A stretch of DNA of 9,349 nucleotides from Sphingobium sp. (GTDB lineage Bacteria; Pseudomonadota; Alphaproteobacteria; Sphingomonadales; Sphingomonadaceae). The DNA lies in the NCBI GenBank assembly GCA_020051025.1, contig JAGVJS010000328.1, positions 1 through 9,349 on the forward strand, given 5' to 3'. Below the pieces are notes generated by a model that worked only from the letters and a program-made list of their open reading frames with translations, was not told where the DNA came from and ran no database searches. The translations under genes and the position numbers were made by a program. Position 1 is the stretch's first letter; every line of letters starts with the position of its first letter. Of this stretch, positions 1 through 6,405 are shown piece after piece.

Positions 1-156
1 CGCATGCGCCGCTAGGACGGGCGCGCGCGCCTGATCCGCCCGCGTATAGCGCAGCCACAGATCATAGCCGTCCTCGGCCTGTGCCGCGGGCGCCATCATC
101 GGCGTCAGCGCCGTTCCGGCCATGGCAATCATCCAGCAAAACAGGCGCGCTTTCAC
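1..156 (-). CDS. aguA: Alpha-glucuronidase, GH67 family (5' end only)
   Basis: This is the N-terminal part of an exported GH67 alpha-glucuronidase, which removes glucuronic or 4-O-methylglucuronic acid from the non-reducing end of xylo-oligosaccharides. The visible piece has a Sec signal peptide: MKARLFCW, then a hydrophobic and Ala-rich stretch ending APAAQA. It is followed at once by EDGYDLWLRYTR, a sequence typical of the start of the GH67 N-terminal domain. The rest lies beyond the left edge, so no catalytic residues can be checked. I prefer the GTG at 156, because the purine run GGGAGAGG (170-163) then sits about 6 nt upstream and the product begins MK. The in-frame ATG at 162 abuts that run, which is poor spacing. 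The gene is divergent from the GH3 operon and probably shares its control region. Family assignment rests on a short motif remembered from GH67 proteins, plus the context. Confidence 0.82.
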   Translation of the reverse strand, partial: MKARLFCWMIAMAGTALTPMMAPAAQAEDGYDLWLRYTRADQARAPVLAAHA

Positions 157-181
157 TTCCATCCTCTCCCCATGTTCCGAC

Positions 182-210
182 TGTCAAAGCCCATCCATCG
201 GGCATTGACA
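182..210. promoter_or_regulatory. Imperfect dyad in the divergent control region
   Basis: The arms TGTCAAAGCCC (182-192) and GGGCATTGACA (200-210) are inverted repeats pairing at 10 of 11 positions (only 188/204 mismatch) around a 7-nt centre. The dyad lies between the divergent GH67 and GH3 genes, and its outer arm ends are TTGACA on each strand. It could be a second operator or a hairpin. The symmetry is directly visible; the function is inferred. Confidence 0.5.
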
Positions 211-234
211 AGTGCGTCTTGTCGAAGCAATGGT
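205..234 (+). promoter_or_regulatory. Possible promoter of the GH3 operon
   Basis: A perfect TTGACA lies at 205-210, and 18 nt further on is a weak -10-like hexamer AATGGT (229-234). Transcription would start near 241, inside the LacI-type site at 231-244, which would suit repression. The -10 matches only half the consensus, so only the -35 is convincing. I found no good matching promoter for the leftward GH67 gene. Confidence 0.35.
207..223. promoter_or_regulatory. Second short dyad GACAAG-N5-CTTGTC
   Basis: A perfect 6+6 inverted repeat, GACAAG (207-212) and CTTGTC (218-223), is separated by 5 nt. It shares the GACA bases with the right arm of the 182-210 dyad, so the two could not form as hairpins together. 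It may be a regulator half-site pair; no regulator can be named from sequence alone. Confidence 0.35.
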
Positions 235-244
235 AACGCTATCA
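231..244. promoter_or_regulatory. LacI-family operator candidate
   Basis: TGGTAACGCTATCA is a near palindrome. Its reverse complement is TGATAGCGTTACCA; the two agree at 10 of 14 positions, and the other four are purine/purine or pyrimidine/pyrimidine changes, giving TGRTARCGYTAYCA. A central CG flanked by TA steps is typical of LacI/GalR-family operators, and similar sites control xylose and other sugar genes in Caulobacter and sphingomonads (from memory). It lies about 56 nt before the GH3 start and 75 nt from the GH67 start, so one repressor could control both transcripts. No repressor gene is in the window. Confidence 0.6.
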
Positions 245-286
245 GTTTGGTCGCGGCAAGCGGAAAGATCGCCGTGGCATAAAAAT

Positions 287-302
287 GGAGAGGGGCTTCG
301 TG
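287..302 (+). promoter_or_regulatory. Ribosome binding site that decides a GTG start
   Basis: The purine run GGAGAGGGG (287-295) lies at normal Shine-Dalgarno distance from the GTG at 300, with 6 nt between the end of AGAGG and the start codon. The upstream in-frame ATG at 285 overlaps this run and is itself preceded by AT-rich sequence with no ribosome binding site. The start is therefore called at 300. Confidence 0.65.
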
Positions 303-2678
303 AAACCTGTCAGCAAAATCCTGTGTGCCGCATCGGCGCTGGCGCTCGTCGTTGCGTTGCCGACTGCGTCGGTTCAGGCTGCGCCCGCAACCGCCGCGTC
401 GGCCAAGCCGGTCTACAAGGATGCCAGCGCCCCGATCGAGGCGCGCGTCGACGATCTCCTTTCGCGCATGACGCTGGATGAGAAGATCGCCCAGATCACC
501 ACCGTCTGGCTCGACAAGGTCAAGATTTTCGACGACCAGCTTCAACTCGATCCCGCCAAGCTGGCCGCCCAATATCCCAATGGCCTGGGTCATTTCACCC
601 GTCCGTCCGATGCGAAGGGGGCCGTCAGCCCCCGCGTCGCCCGTGGCCGCGATCCGCGCCAGACGGTCGCGCTCGTCAACGCCCTGCAAAAATGGGCGAC
701 GACGCAGACACGCCTTGGCATCCCGATCCTCTTCCATGAAGAAGGGTTGCATGGCTATGCCGCTGTCGGCGCGACCAGCTTTCCCCAGTCCATCGCCATG
801 GCCTCCTCCTTCGACACGGACATGTTGCGTGATGTGAATAGCGTGATCGCGCGGGAAATCCGCTCGCGTGGCGTGCCGATGATCCTGTCACCGGTGGTCG
901 ATATCGCCCGCGATCCGCGCTGGGGCCGGATCGAGGAAACCTATGGCGAAGATCCCTATCTGGTCGGCGAAATGGGCGTTGCCGCGGTCGAGGGGCTGCA
1001 AGGCGTCGGCCGGACACGCAACCTGCGCGATGGCAAGGTGTTTGCCACGCTCAAGCATCTGACCGGCCACGGCCAGCCCGAAAGCGGCACCAATGTCGGT
1101 CCCGCGCCCATCAGCGAACGCGAACTGCGCGAGAATTTCTTCCCGCCCTTCGAGCAGGTGGTGAAGCGCACCGGGATCGAAGCCGTCATGGCGTCCTACA
1201 ATGAAATTGACGGCGTCCCCAGCCATGCGAACCGCTGGCTGCTGGAAGGCGTGCTGCGCGAGGAATGGGGCTTCAAGGGTGCGGTCGTCTCCGACTATTC
1301 GGCAGTCGACCAGCTGATGAGCATCCACCATATCGCCGCCAGTCTGGAAGAAGCAGCGCAGCGCGCGCTCGACGCCGGCGTCGACGCCGACCTGCCCGAT
1401 GGCCTGTCCTATGCGACGCTGGGCAAGCTGGTGCGCGAAGGCAAGGTGAGTGAGGCGAAGGTCGATCTGGCCACCCGCCGCATGCTGGAGCTGAAGTTCC
1501 GCGCCGGCCTGTTCGAGCACCCCTATGCCGATGCCGCCGCGTCGGAAAAGATCACCAACAACCCGCAAGCTCGCGCGCTGGCGCTGAAGGCCGCGCAGCG
1601 GTCCATCACCCTGCTCAAGAATGACGGCATGTTGCCGCTGAAGCCCGAAGGCACCATCGCCGTCATCGGCCCGAGCGCGGCGGTGGCGCGTCTGGGCGGC
1701 TATTATGGCCAGCCGCCGCACACCGTGTCGATCCTCGACGGGATCAAGGCGAAGGTCGGCGCACGTGCCAACATCGTCTTCGCGCAGGGCGTGAAGATCA
1801 CCGAAAATGACGACTGGTGGGAAGACAGCGTCACCAAGTCCGATCCCGCCGAAAACCGCAAGCTGATCGCGCAGGCGGTTGAAGCGGCGAAGGGCGTGGA
1901 CCGGATCGTCCTGACGCTGGGCGATACCGAACAGTCGAGCCGCGAAGGCTGGGCCGACAATCATCTGGGCGACCGTCCCAGCCTCGATCTGGTTGGCGAG
2001 CAGCAGGAACTGTTCGATGCCCTGAAAGCACTCGGCAAGCCGATCACCGTGGTCCTGATCAACGGCCGCCCGGCCTCGACCGTCAAGGTCAGCGAGCAGG
2101 CCAACGCCATCCTGGAAGGCTGGTATCTGGGCGAGCAAGGCGGCAATGCCGTTGCGGACGTCCTGTTCGGCGATGTGAACCCCGGCGCGAAGCTGCCTGT
2201 CACCGTGCCCCGCTCGGTCGGCCAGCTGCCGATGTTCTACAATGCCAAGCCCTCGGCGCGGCGCGGCTATCTGTTCGACACCACCGACCCGCTTTATCCG
2301 TTTGGTTTCGGCCTTTCCTATACGACGTTCGATCTGTCGGCGCCGCGTCTGGCCGCGACCAGCATCGGCACCGGTGGTAAAACAACTGTCTCGGTCGATG
2401 TCCGCAACACTGGCGCGCGCGAAGGCGACGAGGTCGTCCAGCTCTACATCCGCGACAAGGTCAGCAGCGTCACCCGCCCGATCAAGGAATTGAAGGGCTT
2501 CCAGCGCGTCACGCTCAAGCCGGGTGAAGTGCGTACCGTCACTTTCACCATCAATCCCGAAAGTCTCCAGATGTGGGATGCCGACATGCATCGCGTGGTC
2601 GAACCGGGCGATTTCGAGATCATGACCGGCAACAGCTCGGTCGCGCTGAAATCCGCAACCCTGACGGTGAAGCCATGA
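300..2678 (+). CDS. Exported GH3 exo-beta-glycosidase, copy 1 (beta-xylosidase or beta-glucosidase)
   Basis: A 792-aa GH3 enzyme, predicted to cut beta-linked xylose or glucose from oligosaccharide ends in the periplasm. From the GTG start the protein begins MKPVSKI, has a hydrophobic core (residues 8-22) and a likely cleavage site after SVQA (about 27), a Sec signal peptide. The TIM-barrel domain spans about 40-410: [18 protein letters not shown] at 204-221, LKHLTGHGQP with K252/H253, and GAVVSDY with D332 as the expected nucleophile. The alpha/beta domain spans about 430-650 and carries GDTEQSSREGW, where E549 is the best acid/base candidate. A C-terminal fibronectin-III-like domain (about 695-780) contains [17 protein letters not shown]. 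Domain order and length fit full-length bacterial GH3 enzymes. The stop overlaps the next start as ATGA. Substrate cannot be read from motifs; the GH67 and uronate neighbours favour xylo-oligosaccharides. The alternative start is ATG 285, adding five residues. Confidence 0.93.
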   Translation: MKPVSKILCAASALALVVALPTASVQAAPATAASAKPVYKDASAPIEARVDDLLSRMTLDEKIAQITTVWLDKVKIFDDQLQLDPAKLAAQYPNGLGHFTRPSDAKGAVSPRVARGRDPRQTVALVNALQKWATTQTRLGIPILFHEEGLHGYAAVGATSFPQSIAMASSFDTDMLRDVNSVIAREIRSRGVPMILSPVVDIARDPRWGRIEETYGEDPYLVGEMGVAAVEGLQGVGRTRNLRDGKVFATLKHLTGHGQPESGTNVGPAPISERELRENFFPPFEQVVKRTGIEAVMASYNEIDGVPSHANRWLLEGVLREEWGFKGAVVSDYSAVDQLMSIHHIAASLEEAAQRALDAGVDADLPDGLSYATLGKLVREGKVSEAKVDLATRRMLELKFRAGLFEHPYADAAASEKITNNPQARALALKAAQRSITLLKNDGMLPLKPEGTIAVIGPSAAVARLGGYYGQPPHTVSILDGIKAKVGARANIVFAQGVKITENDDWWEDSVTKSDPAENRKLIAQAVEAAKGVDRIVLTLGDTEQSSREGWADNHLGDRPSLDLVGEQQELFDALKALGKPITVVLINGRPASTVKVSEQANAILEGWYLGEQGGNAVADVLFGDVNPGAKLPVTVPRSVGQLPMFYNAKPSARRGYLFDTTDPLYPFGFGLSYTTFDLSAPRLAATSIGTGGKTTVSVDVRNTGAREGDEVVQLYIRDKVSSVTRPIKELKGFQRVTLKPGEVRTVTFTINPESLQMWDADMHRVVEPGDFEIMTGNSSVALKSATLTVKP

Positions 2679-5044
2679 GCCTCGCCCGCCGTCAGGCGCT
2701 CGGCCTGCTCGCCTCCACCTCCTTCTTCGCGGCGGCCCCGGCCGTCGCGGCAAGGGCGAAGGGACCGCTCTACAAGGATGCGTCCGCCCCGATCGACCTG
2801 CGCGTCCGCGACCTGCTGGGCCGCATGACGCTGGAGGAGAAGGTCGGCCAGATCATCGCGCTCTGGGCGACCAAGGCGGATATCATGGACGATCTGACCT
2901 TCTCGCCGGCGAAGGCGAGCAAGGCCTATCCCCAGAGCTTCGGCCAGATCACCCGCCCGTCCGATCGGCGCGGCGCGCCCAATGGTTCCAATCAGGCCGG
3001 CGGTGTCGGCGCACGCTGGCGCACGCCTGCCGACACGGTCGCCTTCATCAACGCCGTCCAGAAATGGGCCGTTGAGGAAACGCGGCTCGGCATTCCGGTG
3101 CTGTTCCATGAAGAATCGCTCCATGGTTATATGGCGACCGACGCCACCATGTTCCCGATGGCGATCGGGATGGCCGGCGCCTTCGACCGTGACCTGATGC
3201 GCGAAGTCCAGTCGGTCATCGCTCGCGAAGTCCGCGCCCGCGGCGTCCATCTGGCGTTGTCGCCGGTGGTGGACATCGCCCGCGACCCGCGCTGGGGCCG
3301 GATCGAGGAGACGTTCGGCGAAGATCCTTATCTCTGTGGCGAAATGGGCGTCGCGGCGGTGCTGGGCCTGCAAGGGGAAAGCCAGCAGCTTGGCCCCGAC
3401 AAGGTCATGGCCACGCTGAAGCATATGACCGGCCACGGCCAGCCGCAGAGCGGCGAGAATGTCGCCCCCGCGCCGATCAGCCAGCGCGAATTGCGGGAGA
3501 ATTTCTTCCCGCCCTTCCGTCAGGTGGTGAAGCGCACCGGCATCGCTGCCGTCATGCCCTCCTATAACGAGATTGACGGTGTGCCGTCGCACCAGAATAA
3601 ATGGCTGCTCGGCGACATTTTGCGCGGCGAGTGGCATTTCGACGGCGCCGTGGTCAGCGATTATGGCGCGGTCCACGAACTCGACACCATCCACCATGTC
3701 CAGCCCGACCCGGAGGCGTCTGCACGCGCCGCCCTTCGCGCTGGTGTGGATTGCGAACTGCCCGATGGCCAGACCTATCGGACGCTCGTGGAACAGGTCC
3801 GCGCGGGCAAGGTGCCCCTCGAAGCGGTCGACCTCGCAGCCAAGCGCATGTTGACGCTCAAGTTCCGCGCGGGCCTGTTTGAAAATCCCTGGCCGCGCCG
3901 CGACTATGAAGCGCTGACCGGCAATGCCGAAGCCCGCGCGCTGGCGCTGAAGGCCGCGCATAAATCGATCGCGCTGCTCAAGAATGATGGCACGCTGCCG
4001 CTCGCCCCCGGTGCGCACAAGCGCGTCGCGGTGATCGGCCCCAACGCCGCCATCGCGCGGCTGGGTGGCTATAGCAGCGTGCCGCGCCAGACTGTGTCAT
4101 TGCTGGAAGGGGTGACGGCGAAGCTGAAGGGCAGGGCCGACGTGGTCCACGCGCAGGGCGTGTTCATCACGCAGAGCGAGGATCGCTCGGTCGATGAAGT
4201 GCTGCTGGCCGATCCCGTCAAGAACCGCGCGCTGATCGCCGAAGCGGTCGAGGTGGCCAGGGGCGCCGATATCATCCTGCTCGCCATCGGCGACACCGAA
4301 CAGACCAGCCGCGAGGGCTTTGCCAAAAACCATCTGGGTGACCGCACCAGCATCGATCTGGTTGGAGAGCAGAATATATTGTTCGCCGCGATCAAGGCGA
4401 CCGGCAAGCCCGTCGTCGTCTGCGCGATCAACGGCCGCCCACCCAGCTATCCCGCCGTGGTCGAAGGCAGCAATGCGCTGCTGGAATGTTGGTATCCGGG
4501 GCAGGAGGGCGGCACCGCCATGGCCGATATCCTGTTCGGCGACGTCAATCCCGGCGCGAAGCTGCCCGTCACCGTCGCGCGCGACGAAGGGCAGATCCCG
4601 ATCTTCTATAACCGCAAGCCCAGCGCCCGGCGCGGCTATGTGTTCGAGGATATCTCGCCGCTCTTCCCGTTCGGCTATGGTCTCAGCTACACCAGGTTCG
4701 AGTTTGGAAAACCACGACTTTCCTCTCCACGCATCGGGACAGGCGGGACTGTCACGGTCGAAGTCGATGTGCGCAATGTCGGCGACAGGGCAGGGGACGA
4801 GGTCGTCCAGCTCTATGTCCATGATCAGGTCGCGTCCGTCACCCGCCCGATCAAGGAATTGAAGGGCTTCGAACGCATCACGCTCGCGCCCGGTGAAACG
4901 AAGACGGTGCGCCTGCCGCTCGGTCCTGACGCCTTCACCCTGTGGAATCTGGACATGGAGGAAGTGGTCGAACCCGGCCTGTTCGACATCATGGTCGGAC
5001 CCGACAGCCAGAATATCCAGACCGTCACGCTCGAAATTATCTGA
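2675..5044 (+). CDS. Exported GH3 exo-beta-glycosidase, copy 2 (paralogue of copy 1)
   Basis: A 789-aa GH3 enzyme that aligns with copy 1 along nearly its whole length: same domain order, same [10 protein letters not shown](Y/F)GEDPYL, KH and SDY motifs. Landmarks are K249/H250, nucleophile D329 in VVSDY, and acid/base candidate E547 in EQTSREGF, followed by a fibronectin-III-like C-terminus (about 695-775). The start is the ATG inside the ATGA overlap with copy 1; the frame stays open upstream, but the signal peptide begins only here. That signal peptide differs from copy 1: [12 protein letters not shown], with adjacent arginines before the hydrophobic stretch, looks like a twin-arginine (Tat) signal, with cleavage near PAVAA (25) or ARA (28). 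The motif lacks the usual Ser/Thr before RR, so Tat export is likely, not certain. The upstream Shine-Dalgarno is weak, so translation is probably coupled to copy 1. Substrate is presumed beta-xyloside or beta-glucoside. Confidence 0.93.
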   Translation: MSLARRQALGLLASTSFFAAAPAVAARAKGPLYKDASAPIDLRVRDLLGRMTLEEKVGQIIALWATKADIMDDLTFSPAKASKAYPQSFGQITRPSDRRGAPNGSNQAGGVGARWRTPADTVAFINAVQKWAVEETRLGIPVLFHEESLHGYMATDATMFPMAIGMAGAFDRDLMREVQSVIAREVRARGVHLALSPVVDIARDPRWGRIEETFGEDPYLCGEMGVAAVLGLQGESQQLGPDKVMATLKHMTGHGQPQSGENVAPAPISQRELRENFFPPFRQVVKRTGIAAVMPSYNEIDGVPSHQNKWLLGDILRGEWHFDGAVVSDYGAVHELDTIHHVQPDPEASARAALRAGVDCELPDGQTYRTLVEQVRAGKVPLEAVDLAAKRMLTLKFRAGLFENPWPRRDYEALTGNAEARALALKAAHKSIALLKNDGTLPLAPGAHKRVAVIGPNAAIARLGGYSSVPRQTVSLLEGVTAKLKGRADVVHAQGVFITQSEDRSVDEVLLADPVKNRALIAEAVEVARGADIILLAIGDTEQTSREGFAKNHLGDRTSIDLVGEQNILFAAIKATGKPVVVCAINGRPPSYPAVVEGSNALLECWYPGQEGGTAMADILFGDVNPGAKLPVTVARDEGQIPIFYNRKPSARRGYVFEDISPLFPFGYGLSYTRFEFGKPRLSSPRIGTGGTVTVEVDVRNVGDRAGDEVVQLYVHDQVASVTRPIKELKGFERITLAPGETKTVRLPLGPDAFTLWNLDMEEVVEPGLFDIMVGPDSQNIQTVTLEII

Positions 5045-5046
5045 AC

Positions 5047-5050
5047 AGGA
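5047..5050 (+). promoter_or_regulatory. Ribosome binding site of manD
   Basis: AGGA at 5047-5050 lies 8 nt before the ATG at 5059, in the 14-nt gap after the second GH3 stop. It supports 5059 as the start, although the same frame is open back to an ATG at 4942 inside the GH3 gene. Confidence 0.6.
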
Positions 5051-5058
5051 CCGCTCAA

Positions 5059-6270
5059 ATGCCTAAAATTATTGATGCAAAGGTCATCGTAACCTGCCCC
5101 GGCCGCAACTTCGTTACCTTGAAGATCATCACCGAAGACGGTGTCTATGGTCTGGGCGACGCCACGCTTAATGGCCGCGAACTGTCGGTCGCCAGCTATT
5201 TGCAGGACCATGTCATTCCCTGCCTGATCGGTCGGGACGCGCACCGGATCGAGGATATCTGGCAATATCTCTACAAGGGCGCCTATTGGCGTCGCGGCCC
5301 GGTGACGATGTCGGCCATCGCCGCCGTCGATACCGCGCTGTGGGATATCAAGGGCAAGCTGGCCGGCCTGCCGGTCTATCAATTGCTGGGCGGCGCCAGC
5401 CGCGAAAGCGTCATGGTCTATGGCCATGCCAATGGCACCAGCATCGAGGATACGGTCAAGGTCGCGCTGGAATATCAGGCGCAGGGCTATAAGGCGATCC
5501 GCATCCAGTGCGGCGTGCCCGGCATGGCGTCGACCTATGGCGTGTCGAAGGACAAATATTTCTACGAACCCGCCGACGCCGACCTGCCGACCGAAAATGT
5601 CTGGAACACCAGCAAGTATCTCCGCATCGTGCCCGAACTATTCAAAGCTGCGCGTGAGGCGCTGGGCTGGGACGTGCATCTGCTCCACGACATCCACCAT
5701 CGCCTGACCCCGATCGAAGCCGGTCGCCTCGGCAAGGATCTGGAGCAATACCGTCCTTTCTGGCTGGAAGATGCGACCCCTGCCGAAAATCAGGAAGCCT
5801 TCAAGCTGATCCGTCAGCACACCACGACGCCGCTGGCCGTGGGCGAAATCTTCAACTCGATCCACGACTGCCGCGAACTGATCGAAAACCAGCTGATCGA
5901 CTATATCCGCGCCACCGTGGTCCATGCCGGCGGCATCAGCCACCTGCGCAAGATCGCCAATCTCGCCGATCTTTATCAGGTCCGCACCGGCTGCCATGGC
6001 GCGACCGACCTGTCGCCGGTCTGCATGGCCGCCGCGCTGCACTTCGACCTGTCGGTGCCCAATTTCGGCGTGCAGGAATATATGCGCCACACGCCGGAAA
6101 CCGACGCCGTCTTCCCGCACACCTATACGTTCGAAAATGGCGCGATGCATCCGGGCGAAGCGCCGGGGCTGGGTGTCGACATCGACGAGGAACTGGCCGC
6201 CAAGTACGAATATAATCGCGCCTTCCTGCCGGTGAACCGGTTGGAAGACGGCACCATGTTCAACTGGTGA
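5059..6270 (+). CDS. manD: D-mannonate dehydratase, enolase superfamily (ManD)
   Basis: A 403-aa cytoplasmic enzyme that dehydrates D-mannonate to 2-keto-3-deoxy-D-gluconate, the third step of the glucuronate pathway. The N-terminal capping domain (MPKIIDAKV to about 110) leads into a TIM barrel. Enolase-superfamily metal ligands are D211 (in HDIHHR), E237 (WLED) and E263 (VGEIF). R148 and Y160 are the expected base pair, H213 the expected acid, and the protein ends in FNW. These are each one residue later than those I recall for Novosphingobium aromaticivorans ManD (R147, Y159, D210, H212, E236, E262, W402), and the length is almost the same. The loop with Y160 (about 150-175) is the ManD-specific insertion. 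This family is unrelated to UxuA, which does the same reaction in E. coli. All visible ligands being intact argues for an active enzyme; some ManD-family members are weak or prefer gluconate, a remaining caveat. Confidence 0.94.
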   Translation: MPKIIDAKVIVTCPGRNFVTLKIITEDGVYGLGDATLNGRELSVASYLQDHVIPCLIGRDAHRIEDIWQYLYKGAYWRRGPVTMSAIAAVDTALWDIKGKLAGLPVYQLLGGASRESVMVYGHANGTSIEDTVKVALEYQAQGYKAIRIQCGVPGMASTYGVSKDKYFYEPADADLPTENVWNTSKYLRIVPELFKAAREALGWDVHLLHDIHHRLTPIEAGRLGKDLEQYRPFWLEDATPAENQEAFKLIRQHTTTPLAVGEIFNSIHDCRELIENQLIDYIRATVVHAGGISHLRKIANLADLYQVRTGCHGATDLSPVCMAAALHFDLSVPNFGVQEYMRHTPETDAVFPHTYTFENGAMHPGEAPGLGVDIDEELAAKYEYNRAFLPVNRLEDGTMFNW

Positions 6271-6296
6271 TCCCGTGCTTCGCTCATTTTCTTCAT

Positions 6297-6385
6297 CGTC
6301 ATTCCCGCGAAGGCGGGAATCTATCTCCCAACGTCGCGGCGAGGGAGATGGCTGGAGATGGATCCCCGCCTTCGCAGGGATGACG
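6297..6385. repeat. Inverted pair of dispersed palindromic repeats (REP/MITE-like)
   Basis: Two 32-nt arms, 6297-6328 and 6354-6385, are inverted copies. Over the 25-nt core (6297-6321 against 6361-6385) they agree at 22 positions, and the TATCTCC/CATCTCC extension adds one mismatch. Each core is itself a hairpin: the left is ATTCCCGC-GAAG-GCGGGAAT (perfect 8-bp stem, 6301-6320) and the right has one mismatch. A further inner pair, ATCTCCC (6323-6329) and GGGAGAT (6343-6349), encloses 13 nt. The core belongs to the CATTCCCGCGAAGGCGGG class that recurs in many proteobacterial genomes. It fills most of the gap between manD and the transporter gene. No T-run follows, so it is not a standard terminator; it may stabilise the upstream mRNA or cause partial polarity. 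Confidence 0.85.
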
Positions 6386-6405
6386 GACAAAGAACTGGAT
6401 AGAAT

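Noticed and set aside
153..173. Six-codon upstream frame on the minus strand ending over the GH67 GTG start
   Set aside because: Its ATG (173-171) has no ribosome binding site of its own and its sequence is the purine run used by the real start. A leader peptide role cannot be supported.
285..299. ATG 285 as the start of GH3 copy 1
   Set aside because: It overlaps the Shine-Dalgarno run and has none of its own. It would put MERGFV before the MKPVSKI signal peptide. Kept only as the alternative.
888..2753. Long minus-strand open frame opposite GH3 copy 1 (621 codons), and similar ones at 2444-4018, 5638-7194 and 7668-9041
   Set aside because: They are antisense shadows of well-recognised genes in high-GC DNA. 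Their translations are Arg/Asp/Gly-rich with no recognisable domain, and they run straight across the boundaries of real genes.
6297..6385. Rho-independent terminator after manD
   Set aside because: The stems are strong, but no T-run follows on either strand, and the next gene belongs to the same pathway. The sequence matches a dispersed repeat instead.
6290..6390. Minus-strand peptide with VIPAKAGIH and SRLRGND across the intergenic repeat
   Set aside because: This is the well-known spurious translation of the dispersed palindrome, seen in many wrongly annotated proteins. It is DNA structure, not a coding region.
6400..6405. TAGAAT as a -10 box for the transporter gene
   Set aside because: It lies directly against the ATG, leaving no room for a leader, and no -35-like hexamer is found 16-18 nt upstream.
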